DNA of 64,000 nucleotides, taken from Bacteroidota bacterium. Its GTDB lineage: Bacteria > Bacteroidota > Ignavibacteria > Ignavibacteriales > Ignavibacteriaceae. Under the pieces are notes generated by a model that saw nothing but the letters and a program-made list of their open reading frames with translations, was not told the origin of the DNA and made no database searches. Below, piece by piece: positions 8,547 to 17,394 of this stretch. The stretch's first letter is position 1; each line of letters opens with the position of its first letter. Both the position numbers and the translations under genes were made by a program. The DNA lies in NCBI GenBank assembly GCA_021815365.1, contig JAKAGZ010000010.1:1-64000 (forward strand). The letters run 5' to 3'.

Positions 8547-9671
8547 TTGAAAAAGGCGCTCATCACAGGAATTACCGGTCAGGACGGCAGTTATCTTACA
8601 GAAATTCTTTTAGAGAAAGGTTATGAAGTTCACGGGATTATAAGAAGAAGCAGCTCATTTAATACAGGAAGGATTGATCACCTTTACGGTAACAGGGACA
8701 TCCTTAATAAAAATTTGTTCCTTCACTACGGCGATCTTGTTGATACAAGTAATTTAAATCGCCTGCTCGAAAAAATAGAGCCTGATGAGATTTATAACCT
8801 TGCTGCTCAAAGCCACGTAAAAGTTTCTTTTGAACTGCCTGATTATACCGGGCAGGTTGATGCACTTGGCACTCTGAGATTTCTCGACGCAATAAGAGAA
8901 GTTGGATTAAAACAAGTCAAATTTTACCAGGCTTCAACAAGTGAACTTTATGGTAAAGTTCAGGAAGTGCCTCAAACAGAAAAAACTCCTTTTTATCCAA
9001 GGTCGCCTTATGGTGTTGCAAAACTTTACGGCTACTGGATAATCGTTAATTACAGGGAAGCATATAACATTTTTGCAAGCAATGGGATTTTGTTCAACCA
9101 CGAGTCATCGCGAAGAGGGGAAACATTTGTCACCAGAAAAATTACACGGGCAGCAGCGCGTATTGCAGCGGGTCTGCAAAAAACTTTAGCACTTGGTAAC
9201 CTCGACGCCAAAAGGGACTGGGGTTACGCTCCTGAATATTGTGAGGGAATGTGGAAAATTCTTCAACACTCTTCGGCGGAAGATTTTGTGCTTGCTACCG
9301 GCGAAACCCACTCCATTCGTGAGTTTGCTGAATTAACTTTTAAAGAGATTGGAATTGAAATTGAATGGAAAGGCTCAGAGGAAAATGAGAAAGGAATTAT
9401 TAAGAAAGCAGATTTAGAAAAAGCAAAGAGCCTTATCAATTATAAAAAGTCGGACGGCTACCGGTTTGAGTTCTCTTCCGAATTAAAAGCAGGTGACACA
9501 ATTATAATTATAGATCCTAATTATTACCGCCCCACAGAAGTTGATCTGCTGATAGGTAATCCTGCTAAAGCAGAAAAACTCCTGGGCTGGAAAGCTAAGA
9601 CAAAATTCTCCGATCTTGTAAAATTAATGATCAAAGCTGACCTTGAAAAAGTTTTGATGCGCGGTTATTAG
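8547..9671 (+). CDS. gmd: GDP-mannose 4,6-dehydratase
   Basis: 374 residues. The NAD(P)-binding [11 protein letters not shown] motif, the catalytic Tyr/Lys in [10 protein letters not shown] and the [16 protein letters not shown] block identify Gmd, which makes GDP-4-keto-6-deoxymannose for fucose-type sugars. The start is TTG with GGAG five bases upstream. The segment between EKGI and the conserved [13 protein letters not shown] (about residues 280-315) seems about 30 residues longer than I expect for the family, and is rich in Lys and Glu. No other sugar-nucleotide gene is adjacent. Confidence 0.95.
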   Translation: MKKALITGITGQDGSYLTEILLEKGYEVHGIIRRSSSFNTGRIDHLYGNRDILNKNLFLHYGDLVDTSNLNRLLEKIEPDEIYNLAAQSHVKVSFELPDYTGQVDALGTLRFLDAIREVGLKQVKFYQASTSELYGKVQEVPQTEKTPFYPRSPYGVAKLYGYWIIVNYREAYNIFASNGILFNHESSRRGETFVTRKITRAAARIAAGLQKTLALGNLDAKRDWGYAPEYCEGMWKILQHSSAEDFVLATGETHSIREFAELTFKEIGIEIEWKGSEENEKGIIKKADLEKAKSLINYKKSDGYRFEFSSELKAGDTIIIIDPNYYRPTEVDLLIGNPAKAEKLLGWKAKTKFSDLVKLMIKADLEKVLMRGY

Positions 9672-9971
9672 GCTTTTAATATTCTCATAAAATATATTTT
9701 ACATTCCCCGAATAATTTTCGTAGCGTAAGTAATTACTTCATCTCTAAAATCAAACCCAATCTGTTAAGCTATTAAATTCAACTAAAATCAGGACTTGTT
9801 AGCTGGCATTGTAGTTGTCTCTTTTACCTGAAAATTTTAATAAATATCCAGATCAGGAGTAACCATCAAAATACATTACTTGTTATGGATTGATTAAAAA
9901 AACTGTTGTCTTAGCGGGCAAGCTCAAGGACATACTCTTTAAATATTTTTTAAAAAGCAGGAGAAGATTCT
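9672..9971. other. 300-base spacer without a recognisable gene
   Basis: AT-rich, stops in all frames, no strong hairpin. A promoter for the surface-protein genes downstream is expected here but I could not single one out. Confidence 0.5.
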
Positions 9972-10472
9972 ATGTTGAAAAAAAACTTATTGATAGCCGC
10001 ATTCTTTATGATATTATTTTTTCCCGATAAACAGGTCAATGCACAGGATCATGGATTTGGCCTGGGATTTATGATCGGTGAACCGACTGGTTTGAGCGCT
10101 AAACTATGGACCTCGCGCCAAAACGCATTTGATTTTGGTTTGGGCTGGTCTATAGGGGGTGACAGGATCAGCGATCATTATAGGATAAGTTATGGTTCAA
10201 GGATTCATTTTCATATGGATTATCTGTGGCACTCATTTAGTGCTATCCGGTCATCAGAAAGATTTCCTTTATTCTATGGTATAGGCGGACGGCTAAACAG
10301 CGGCGGTGGATACGATAATTCTTTTGGAATAAGAGGAGTTTTCGGAATTGCCTGGCTTCCTCATTCTACTCCGCTCGATGTTTTCCTGGAAGTTGTGCCT
10401 GTACTTCAGTTAATACGTTCGAGTGAATTTGGTCTGGATGCAGCATTAGGGGCAAGATTCTATTTCCAATAA
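9972..10472 (+). CDS. Small outer-membrane beta-barrel protein, function unknown
   Basis: 166 residues. An N-terminal signal peptide (about residues 1-24, ending NAQ) is followed by alternating aromatic/hydrophobic strands and a C-terminal Phe-containing strand (LGARFYFQ), as in small eight-stranded barrels. The opening GLGFMIGEPTGLSAKLW resembles uncharacterised barrel proteins of Bacteroidota-like bacteria. A GGAG lies upstream of the ATG. It precedes the TSP3-OmpA gene by 43 bases, so the two may be co-transcribed. Confidence 0.75.
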   Translation: MLKKNLLIAAFFMILFFPDKQVNAQDHGFGLGFMIGEPTGLSAKLWTSRQNAFDFGLGWSIGGDRISDHYRISYGSRIHFHMDYLWHSFSAIRSSERFPLFYGIGGRLNSGGGYDNSFGIRGVFGIAWLPHSTPLDVFLEVVPVLQLIRSSEFGLDAALGARFYFQ

Positions 10473-10515
10473 TTCTTTCACGAGAAACATTTTTAAATAA
10501 AATCAAGGAGCTGTT

Positions 10516-11913
10516 ATGAAAAAATTATTATCAATTATTTGTGTAATACTATTTTCTGTATCTACGGTAATTTTGTCTCAAACAAAAAGCGCTCCGAAAA
10601 ACCTCATAAACTCTCTTTCAAACTCATTTGCATTAACTGCAGAAGGAGGAATTACTGTAGGTTTTACTGACTACAGGGATTATAAAATTGATTATGCCGG
10701 CAAGGCATCCGTTGACTATTTCTTTCCATCCCCTACAAATGGGATTTTCGGTTTCAGAGTATTTGCAGGCACCGGATTTGTTGATGGAAAAGATTCACGC
10801 AGAACTCCGACTGAATTTTCAACAAAAATAGATTTCATCGGTGGCAGTTTTACGTATGCTTTGTTGATTAACGACAAGTTATACCCTTATTTGAATATCG
10901 GCTTATCCAATCTCTGGTTCTATCCGCGGGACAACAATGGAAATAAATTACCGGGATACGCATTCGGCGCATACAGTACAAACATACTTGCTTACAACGG
11001 GGAACTCGGTTTAAGAGTTATGCTATCAGACAATTTAAGTCTGAACTTCAGCGGCGGAGTGACCGTTAGCGGCAATGATTATTTAGATGATATAAAAGCA
11101 GGTTCATCCAATGATCTTTTTTATACTGCAGCAACAGGGTTGTCTTTTTATTTAGGAAGAAATAAAGATACAGATCAGGACGGCATACCGGACTCAAAAG
11201 ATATGTGCCCGAATACTCCGGCTGGTGTAATAGTTGACGAATTCGGGTGTCCGTTAGATTCGGATAACGATGGCGTTCCTGATTATTTGGATAAATGTTC
11301 AAACACTCCGGCAGGAGTAAAGGTTGACAAAAATGGCTGCCCGCTGGATTCAGATGGCGACGGTGTTCCTGATTATATGGACAAGTGTGATAAAACACCT
11401 GCCGGTGTTCAGGTTGATGAAAAAGGATGCCCGGCTGATGCAGACGGTGACGGCGTTCCTGATTACCTCGATAAATGCCCTAATACTCCTAAAGGAACCG
11501 AGGTAGACGCAGCAGGATGCCCGTTGAAGAAAGAAAAAGAAGTTATTATTAAAACAAAAGTAAAATCTCTTGTTCTGAATGGTGATACAAACTTTGAGTT
11601 TGGTAAAGCATCACTTCTGCCTAATGCTTACCCTGTGCTTGATAGCCTTGCAAACACTATGAAGGCTGAACCGCAATACCGGTGGAAAATAGAAGGTCAC
11701 ACAGACGCTATCGGGTCAGAGGCTTATAATATGGAGCTTTCAAGAAAAAGAGCGCAGTCAGTAGTAGACTATCTTGTTCAACGCGGCGTAGACAGAAATA
11801 ACCTGGAAGTTGTTCCGTATGGAGAATCAAAGCCAATTGCATCTAACAAAACTGCTGAGGGCAGGGCAATGAACAGGAGAGTTGAAATTAAAGCTATCGA
11901 AAAAAATAAATAA
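10516..11913 (+). CDS. OmpA-family outer-membrane protein with TSP3 calcium-binding repeats
   Basis: 465 residues. Signal peptide (about 1-21), a beta-barrel-like domain (about 30-215), four thrombospondin type-3 repeats of the pattern DxDxDGxxDxxDxCPxTPxG (about 220-345), and a C-terminal OmpA peptidoglycan-binding domain (IEGHTDAIGSEAYN, then LSRKRAQSVVDYL and NRRVEI). It links the outer membrane to the cell wall; the Asp-rich repeats should bind calcium. A paralogue with five repeats is at 30526-32013. A LuxR-type regulator gene follows after 14 bases. Confidence 0.95.
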   Translation: MKKLLSIICVILFSVSTVILSQTKSAPKNLINSLSNSFALTAEGGITVGFTDYRDYKIDYAGKASVDYFFPSPTNGIFGFRVFAGTGFVDGKDSRRTPTEFSTKIDFIGGSFTYALLINDKLYPYLNIGLSNLWFYPRDNNGNKLPGYAFGAYSTNILAYNGELGLRVMLSDNLSLNFSGGVTVSGNDYLDDIKAGSSNDLFYTAATGLSFYLGRNKDTDQDGIPDSKDMCPNTPAGVIVDEFGCPLDSDNDGVPDYLDKCSNTPAGVKVDKNGCPLDSDGDGVPDYMDKCDKTPAGVQVDEKGCPADADGDGVPDYLDKCPNTPKGTEVDAAGCPLKKEKEVIIKTKVKSLVLNGDTNFEFGKASLLPNAYPVLDSLANTMKAEPQYRWKIEGHTDAIGSEAYNMELSRKRAQSVVDYLVQRGVDRNNLEVVPYGESKPIASNKTAEGRAMNRRVEIKAIEKNK

Positions 11914-11927
11914 TCAGAAGGTATGAA

Positions 11928-12485
11928 ATGCAAAACGTAAAAAATTTCGCAAGTAAAAATTTATCAATCGAGAGCAGCCTTACAATGGCTGCTCCCTCTG
12001 ATTCCCTGAAAAATGAAAATGTGTTTCTGATAGGACTGAATTTTAATGGGAAGGGAGTAACTGACCTTACTGTAAATAATTCAGGAGAAATAAGAAATAA
12101 GATCCCGATGCTGATGTTAAAGATAGATGCAGATAAAATAATTTCTGCTCAGTCTTCTAATGGAAAGGAGAACTCGGGGGACAACGGGAAAAATAAGGAG
12201 GATTTTGTGGACAACAGGATAGAAAATAAAAATCCGATAAAGGAAATTTATTCCTTTGATTATAATTCTTCTGAGAACAAACTGCCTCACGAAAATTTAT
12301 CCTTCCGGGAAATGCAGGTAATGAAGTTGATTGCGCTTGGCAAAGCACGAAAAGAAATTGCAGAAGAATTGTTTTTAAGTATCAGCACAATAAATACATA
12401 CCGCTCAAGGATACTTGAAAAAATGAACATGAAAAATAATGCTGAAATAATGCGGTATGCTTTTCAGCACAAACTGGTTGAGTGA
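11928..12485 (+). CDS. LuxR-type helix-turn-helix protein without receiver domain
   Basis: 185 residues. The last 65 form a GerE/LuxR DNA-binding domain: LSFREMQVMKLIALGKARKEIAEEL, then the recognition helix region ISTINTYRSRILEKM. The first 115 residues match no receiver or sensor fold that I recognise and contain an Asn/Lys-rich low-complexity stretch. It lies 14 bases after the TSP3-OmpA gene and 69 before an OmpA lipoprotein gene, so a role in controlling these envelope genes is plausible but inferred. Confidence 0.85.
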   Translation: MQNVKNFASKNLSIESSLTMAAPSDSLKNENVFLIGLNFNGKGVTDLTVNNSGEIRNKIPMLMLKIDADKIISAQSSNGKENSGDNGKNKEDFVDNRIENKNPIKEIYSFDYNSSENKLPHENLSFREMQVMKLIALGKARKEIAEELFLSISTINTYRSRILEKMNMKNNAEIMRYAFQHKLVE

Positions 12486-12554
12486 GAAAATTATTTTTAA
12501 GTCTGTGCTGATTTTTTTTAAGGAAAAATTTTCAGATTAAAATGAGTAAAGGTG

Positions 12555-13226
12555 ATGAAAAAAATAAATTTATTTGCTGCAATACTTCTGTCCTGTTCTG
12601 TTATTTATTATGGCTGCAGTGCAAGTAATACTGTGAAAGGCGCAGCTATAGGAACTGCAGCAGGTGGTGTAATAGGTGGAATAATCGGTCATCAAACGGG
12701 TAACACAGCGTTGGGCGCAATAATAGGAGCCGCAGTCGGCGGCACAGCCGGTGTACTGATCGGGCATTATATGGATAAACAGGCTGAAGAAATGCGCAAG
12801 GATTTAAGAGGAGCTAAAATAGAAAGAGTTGGTGAGGGTATTAAAATAACTTTTGATTCAGGTATTCTGTTTGCGACAAACTCCTCTGAACTTCAGCAGC
12901 AGGCTAAAAATAATATTAACAAGCTTGCTGTGATATTAAATAAATATCCCGACACAAATATTTTAGTCACGGGTCATACTGATTCAGTCGGTCCTGAAGA
13001 TTATAATCAAAAGCTTTCTGAAAGACGCGCCAGGTCTGTAGCTGATTACACTGAAACAAGGGGAGTCGCTGCATCGAGGTTTTCTGTGGTTGGTTTGGGA
13101 GAAAACGAACCTGTTGCATCCAACAATACTTCCGAAGGCAGAAGAGAGAACAGAAGAGTTGAGATTGCAATTTTTGCAAACGACAAATTGAAGAATGCAG
13201 CCGAAAGCAGTGATTTAAATAAATGA
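12555..13226 (+). CDS. OmpA-family lipoprotein with glycine-zipper region
   Basis: 223 residues from the ATG at 12555; a GTG immediately before it at 12552 is the alternative. A signal peptide ends in a lipobox-like YYGC. Next comes a glycine-zipper (about 27-72, repeated GGxxGG/GxxxG), typical of membrane-inserting OmpA lipoproteins of the YiaD type. An OmpA domain follows (about 95-210; VTGHTDSVGPEDYN, LSERRARSVADY, NRRVEI). It tethers the outer membrane to peptidoglycan. Confidence 0.93.
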   Translation: MKKINLFAAILLSCSVIYYGCSASNTVKGAAIGTAAGGVIGGIIGHQTGNTALGAIIGAAVGGTAGVLIGHYMDKQAEEMRKDLRGAKIERVGEGIKITFDSGILFATNSSELQQQAKNNINKLAVILNKYPDTNILVTGHTDSVGPEDYNQKLSERRARSVADYTETRGVAASRFSVVGLGENEPVASNNTSEGRRENRRVEIAIFANDKLKNAAESSDLNK

Positions 13227-13890
13227 TTTTACAGCCTCAACTAGTTGACTGCTTAATATTCTAAATTATTCCATTTATTAAGCATGGTAAATCACTCTTT
13301 TCAAAACAAATTATGGAAATTGTCTACGAATTGATAAACTGATTTAGTATCAGATGTTTTCAGAAATAATGTAATAAGGTTTTCTAATGATTTGTTATTT
13401 CTATCTATTAAGTAAGGTTTTGAACAAATCATAAGGTCTTAACCTAATCGTTAAAGAAAACCTGTTATGTTAAAAGTCAATATCGCCGAGCACGCCATTC
13501 TTTCTTTTTTATAATCGGAAGAAAAAGACAGATGGATGCTCTTTGTTTTTATTATTTCATTAACAAAGTCTTATTTTAACTTCCCGGACAATGCTTGTCC
13601 TTTCTACTTTTAAACATAACTTCTTAGTAACAGAAGCAAAGCATAACAGCAAACCTTATTACATTATTGACATATTTGCTTCCAATAACTGCCTGTCATA
13701 GTCCAGTTTGTAACAGAACCACATTAATTTAGCATCCGGCTGATGCTGGATTAACCAGCAGTTACATGAAGTGGGATTTAAATTCGGTTCTGAAAAAGTA
13801 TGTCTTAAACAAATTTGTGATCCACTTTATTGTTTTTCAAAAAATCTTTTAGTAGCTTTTTACAATTAAAAAAGGAGCAGAGGGAAAAAT
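13227..13890. other. 664-base spacer holding a repeat element
   Basis: No gene was found. The centre (13365-13668) is bounded by 18-bp terminal inverted repeats. Similarity to the spacer at 32.2-32.5 kb, in opposite orientation, extends from about 13300 to about 13757. The remainder probably contains the promoter of the ECF sigma gene. Confidence 0.7.
13365..13668. mobile_element. MITE-like element with 18-bp terminal inverted repeats, copy A
   Basis: AATAATGTAATAAGGTTT (13365-13382) is the exact reverse complement of 13651-13668. Length 304 bp, no open reading frame. Ends and parts of the interior match copy B (32280-32416), and the ends match copy C (30182-30335). Copy A carries about 165 extra bases in the middle, bounded by a second inverted repeat (GTTATGTTAAAAGT near 13464 and its near-complement ending at 13620). 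Confidence 0.7.
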
Positions 13891-14487
13891 TTGTTTCCCG
13901 TTTTTTTTCTAACAGTTAAGCTTACCGATAATCCACGGAAAGAGAACGAGCTTATAGAAAGGATTGCCGGCAAAGATGAAAAAGCTCTTTCGGAGTTATA
14001 TGATCGGTATGCTAAACTTTTATACAGCGTTATACTTGCAATTGTAAAAGATCAGAAGGAAGCAGAAGAGCTTTTGCAGGAAGTATTTATTACTGTATGG
14101 AACAAGTCTTCACTGTTTAGTCTTAAGAAAGGAAATGCTTATAGCTGGCTTGTTGCAATTACACGCAATATTGCGATTGACAGGATAAGGTCGAAAAAAT
14201 TTAAAGATCATAGAAGTCTGATGGAGGGGATTGAACTTCCTCTCGAGAATATTGATACCTCACCGTTGGATGCGATGATCATTGTAGAAAGGTCTCTTAT
14301 AGTGAATGAAGCACTTTCAAAAATTCCCCACGAACAAAAAGAGACTATCATGTTAACTTATTTTGAAGGATATTCACAAAAAGAAATAGCTGAATTGTTA
14401 GGTATACCACTTGGCACTGTCAAGACGAGAATACGTATGGGAATGCAGAAACTCCAAACATTAATTTTAAGCGGAATCGAACAATGA
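13891..14487 (+). CDS. ECF-type RNA polymerase sigma factor
   Basis: 198 residues. Region 2 (ALSELYDRYAKLLYSVILAIVKDQKEAEELLQEVF, then NAYSWLVAITRNIAIDRIRSKK) and region 4 (EQKETIMLTYFEGYSQKEIAELLGIPLGTVKTRIRMGMQKL) are complete. No ATG or GTG lies in frame before region 2, so the start is TTG at 13891, behind AGAGGG. The stop overlaps the next gene by four bases (ATGA), which encodes the likely anti-sigma partner with a cupin domain. The pair resembles RpoE-ChrR-type modules that answer oxidative signals. Confidence 0.95.
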   Translation: MFPVFFLTVKLTDNPRKENELIERIAGKDEKALSELYDRYAKLLYSVILAIVKDQKEAEELLQEVFITVWNKSSLFSLKKGNAYSWLVAITRNIAIDRIRSKKFKDHRSLMEGIELPLENIDTSPLDAMIIVERSLIVNEALSKIPHEQKETIMLTYFEGYSQKEIAELLGIPLGTVKTRIRMGMQKLQTLILSGIEQ

Positions 14488-15077
14488 AAATAGATAAAGA
14501 TAAATTTACAGAACTCATATCTCAATCAGTTTTGGGCGCACTGAGTGAAAGCGAAAAGAAGGAACTGGAGGGTATACTTAAGAACGCTGACGAAGAGATG
14601 ATCAAACAGTACAGGAATTTATTTTTAACTTCACTTCACCTTCCTCTCACTGTTGAAATGCATGAACCTTCCCACAGAGTGAAAGAATCTGTTCTTGAAA
14701 AAATCCGTTCGATGCAGAAAGAGAATATTAAGGATGGCAAAAATGCCTCACAATTTACTTTTTTAATGTCACAGGAAGGCAAGTGGGTTAAACATCCTGT
14801 TGAAGGAGTTTATGTGAAACTTCTTTCTGCTGATACGCAGCGCAACTACGGCGTTATGCTTTATGATGTTGAAGCTGGCATCTATTTCCCTCCGCATCAT
14901 CACTCAGGTCCTGAAGAGTGCTATGTGCTTGAAGGTGATCTGCAGGTTGGGGAAAGAATTTTAACAGCAGGTGATTTCCATCATGCCGATGCAGATTCTG
15001 ACCACGGAATGCTTTATACAAAAAACGGATGCAGGCTTCTGATTATTGCCGCACTTTCGGATTATTACCCTGCCTGA
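14484..15077 (+). CDS. Cupin-domain anti-sigma factor (ChrR-like)
   Basis: 197 residues. An N-terminal helical domain (about 1-75) resembles anti-sigma domains and the N-terminus of the protein at 17787. A C-terminal cupin (about 95-190) carries the metal-binding pattern PPHHHSGPEECYVLEGDLQVG and a second motif GDFHHADADSDHG. In ChrR proteins such a cupin senses damage, for example from singlet oxygen, and the N-terminal domain releases the sigma factor. The HxxxCxxC zinc site of classic ChrR is not visible. No membrane segment, so cytoplasmic. Translation is coupled to the sigma gene by ATGA overlap. Confidence 0.88.
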   Translation: MKIDKDKFTELISQSVLGALSESEKKELEGILKNADEEMIKQYRNLFLTSLHLPLTVEMHEPSHRVKESVLEKIRSMQKENIKDGKNASQFTFLMSQEGKWVKHPVEGVYVKLLSADTQRNYGVMLYDVEAGIYFPPHHHSGPEECYVLEGDLQVGERILTAGDFHHADADSDHGMLYTKNGCRLLIIAALSDYYPA

Positions 15078-15253
15078 AAGTAGTTGTGTGCATATTAGCT
15101 TCTGAAAATTTTTTACCTCAATAAATCCAATCGAATAAATTTTACGTATTATAAAATGGTCTGCAATTTTAGCAGGCTGTTTATAACTGTTTTTTACCCA
15201 TCTGTAGCAAGGTAGTTTTTAAACAACATTATTACAAAAACAAAGGAGTTCGT

Positions 15254-15724
15254 ATGAAAAAGCACATTCTCTCTAAACCTTTCGCAGGTTTATTTGTTTC
15301 AATTCTTTTTTTGATGCTGTTCAATGTTACCGTTAAAGCACAGGAGAAAACTTTGTACCAGCGTCTCGGCGGTGTAAAACCAATTTCGCTTGTAGTTGAT
15401 GATTTTATTGACCGCCTGGTTAATAATGACGAACTGAATATGAACCCGATGATAAAAGCGGGCAGGGAACATTCTCCGGCAGCTTATCTGAAGTTTCAGG
15501 TTACAAATCTTGTTTGCCAGGTAACCGGCGGACCTTGCGTCTATACAGGGCTCGGGATGAAAGAAGCTCATAAACACCTTAACATAACAGAAAAAGAATG
15601 GCAGGTTATGCGCGATGAATTTAAAAAGTCTCTGGACAAATTCATGGTACCTGAAAAAGAACAAAACGAACTTTTTAATATTGTTGAAAGTACTAAAAAA
15701 GATATCGTGAAGATGAAAGAGTAA
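15254..15724 (+). CDS. Exported group 1 truncated hemoglobin
   Basis: 156 residues. A signal peptide (about 1-30, ending VKAQ) precedes a truncated globin: TLYQRLGGVKPISLVVDDF, TGGPCVYTGLGMKEAHKHLNIT. The His in MKEAHKHL is the proximal heme ligand. The B10 position, Tyr in mycobacterial trHbN (EDFY), appears to be Ile here (DDFI). Two Cys (VCQVTGGPC) could form a disulfide in the periplasm. GGAG precedes the ATG. The second globin gene follows 97 bases later. Likely periplasmic O2/NO chemistry; the substrate is not known. Confidence 0.92.
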   Translation: MKKHILSKPFAGLFVSILFLMLFNVTVKAQEKTLYQRLGGVKPISLVVDDFIDRLVNNDELNMNPMIKAGREHSPAAYLKFQVTNLVCQVTGGPCVYTGLGMKEAHKHLNITEKEWQVMRDEFKKSLDKFMVPEKEQNELFNIVESTKKDIVKMKE

Positions 15725-15821
15725 ATGCAATAAAAAGTTCCGGTGTAATCAGCCGTTGCTTTATTCGCAATTAACAAGTTATATAAACAGACTTAAATTA
15801 TTTATTCAAAGAGGACATAAA

Positions 15822-16256
15822 ATGTTAAAAAAATTTTTGTTAAGCAGCTTACTTGTTTTACTATTTGTCAGTACAAATTTTAGCCAGGGAAAAACTTTGT
15901 ACCAGCGTCTCGGAGGCTATGATGCAATTGCTGCAGTGGTTGATGATTTTGTACAGCACCTGGCAACTGATCCTTCGATGAGCGTATTTTTTAAGGGTCA
16001 CAGCGAGGATTCTGTTAAAAGGATCCGCATGCACATAATTGATTTTATTTGTCATTCAGCCGGAGGCCCCTGCAATTATACAGGCAGAGATATGAAAACC
16101 GCGCACAAAGGTCTCGGAATTACAGAAGCTCAGTGGGATAAGAGCGTTGAATATTTGAAAAATACTTTGAACAAATTTAAAGTAGGTCAGCAGGAACAGA
16201 ATGACCTGCTTGCTGCGGTCTCTTCAGTCAAGAATGATATTGTTGAGAAAAAATAA
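15822..16256 (+). CDS. Exported group 1 truncated hemoglobin, second copy
   Basis: 144 residues from the ATG at 15822, chosen because GAGG lies seven bases upstream and a signal peptide (about 1-22, ending NFSQ) follows. The longer frame from 15756 only adds non-homologous residues. The globin core KTLYQRLGGYDAIAAVVDDF, AGGPCNYTGRDMKTAHKGLGIT has the proximal His in MKTAHKGL; B10 appears to be Val. Tandem with the previous globin, probably by duplication, and followed 57 bases later by a small protein gene. Confidence 0.93.
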   Translation: MLKKFLLSSLLVLLFVSTNFSQGKTLYQRLGGYDAIAAVVDDFVQHLATDPSMSVFFKGHSEDSVKRIRMHIIDFICHSAGGPCNYTGRDMKTAHKGLGITEAQWDKSVEYLKNTLNKFKVGQQEQNDLLAAVSSVKNDIVEKK

Positions 16257-16313
16257 AAAATTATTTAGCTGAGTTTTATTCTCTTAACAGTTTTAAAAAT
16301 CAGGAGATTTTAT

Positions 16314-16625
16314 ATGAGATTTATAATTGAAGCTACTGTTCCTGTAGATACAGGTAATCAGACGATAATGGACGGATCGCTGATGAAAAAAATTCAGGAT
16401 TACCTTAGCGAGATAAAACCAGAGGCTGCTTATTTTACAATTAAGAATGGTCAGAGAACGATGATAGTAGTTATAAACATAGAGCGTGCAGATAAAATGC
16501 CGGCAGTGTTAGAGCCTCTCTGGTTAGACTTAAATGTTAGCGTGCAAATGTATCCGGCTATGATTGCTGCCGACCTTCAGAATGCAGGGCAAGACATTGA
16601 AAGAGTCGTAAGTAAAAGAAAATAA
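16314..16625 (+). CDS. Small conserved protein, dimeric alpha/beta-barrel-like
   Basis: 103 residues. The sequence MRFIIEATVPVDTGNQ...DYLSEIKPEAAYFTIKNGQRTMIVVINIE resembles small uncharacterised proteins with a ferredoxin-like fold in many soil bacteria, sometimes labelled pantothenate synthetase without support. No catalytic motif is visible. An AGGAG ribosome-binding site precedes the ATG. It lies between the globin genes and another protein of similar size and predicted fold. Confidence 0.75.
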   Translation: MRFIIEATVPVDTGNQTIMDGSLMKKIQDYLSEIKPEAAYFTIKNGQRTMIVVINIERADKMPAVLEPLWLDLNVSVQMYPAMIAADLQNAGQDIERVVSKRK

Positions 16626-16658
16626 ATTTTTATTTGAACAATCTGAGGTTAGCTAATT

Positions 16659-16943
16659 ATGAGAATTGCAATGTTAATGTTTTGGGAAGGGGTTACCCCG
16701 AAGCAATACAACGAGGTACGAAAACTTGTGGATTGGGATAACAATAAACCAACCGGCGGAGTTTTGCACGTAGCATCATTTGATAACAGAGGTTTACGGG
16801 TAACGGATGTCTGGGAGAGCGAAGCAGACCTGAATAATTTTGTTCAGAACAGGCTAATGCCAAAAGTTAAACAGATCGGCATTGAGACGCAGCCCAAAGT
16901 GGAAGTTTATCCATTGCATAATCTTTTTACACCGGGGTTGTAG
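16659..16943 (+). CDS. Small dimeric alpha/beta-barrel-like protein, function unknown
   Basis: 94 residues beginning MRIAMLMFWEGVTPKQYNEVRKLVDW, with DVWESEADLNNFVQNRLMPKV in the second half. This strand-helix-strand pattern resembles antibiotic-biosynthesis-monooxygenase-like (ABM) and related stress proteins. It is 33 bases after the previous gene, so the two are probably co-transcribed with the globins. Function not assignable from sequence. Confidence 0.75.
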   Translation: MRIAMLMFWEGVTPKQYNEVRKLVDWDNNKPTGGVLHVASFDNRGLRVTDVWESEADLNNFVQNRLMPKVKQIGIETQPKVEVYPLHNLFTPGL

Positions 16944-17070
16944 AGAATTGTCTTTACTACTCAGCATAATAGCAGAACAATAATAAATATAAGAATCTTT
17001 TTGGGAGACTAATGTTATAAACTGTAGAAAAAGTAGTTGAGAAAGATAAAAACTACATCTTTATATTCAT

Positions 17071-17385
17071 TTACTTCCATGTTGTTACTTGTTCGAGGTG
17101 GAACATTTTCACACTTGGAAGATGGATTTTTTGGATAAACCCTTGAGCCTTTGGATTTTTTATCATTACCTCAGCTGCTTTTTTTGCTTCTTCCATTGAA
17201 TCCCAATGAAGAATATCTATCCACAGCCCGTTTTTGTCTTTTAGCAGTTCTCTATCAATGTAGCCGCTTTGTTTTTCAAGAAAGTCTCTCTGCACCACTT
17301 CAGCTTCTTTGATAAATTCTTCATCAGTAACTCCAGAAGCAAGTTCAAATTGTGCGATTTCAACAACTGTTGTTTTTTTTGCCAT
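17071..17385 (-). CDS. ABM-like small alpha/beta-barrel protein
   Basis: 104 residues. VVEIAQFELASGVTDEEFIKEAEVVQRDFLEKQSGYIDRELLKDKNGLWIDILHW fits ABM/dimeric alpha-beta barrel proteins, where the aromatic GYIDREL and ILHWDS strands are typical. Convergent with the gene at 16659 and 9 bases downstream of the TfoX-domain gene on the same strand. Substrate unknown; some family members degrade heme or oxidise quinones, which would suit the globin neighbourhood, but this is only inference. Confidence 0.8.
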   Translation of the reverse strand: MAKKTTVVEIAQFELASGVTDEEFIKEAEVVQRDFLEKQSGYIDRELLKDKNGLWIDILHWDSMEEAKKAAEVMIKNPKAQGFIQKIHLPSVKMFHLEQVTTWK

Positions 17386-17394
17386 ATTATTACC

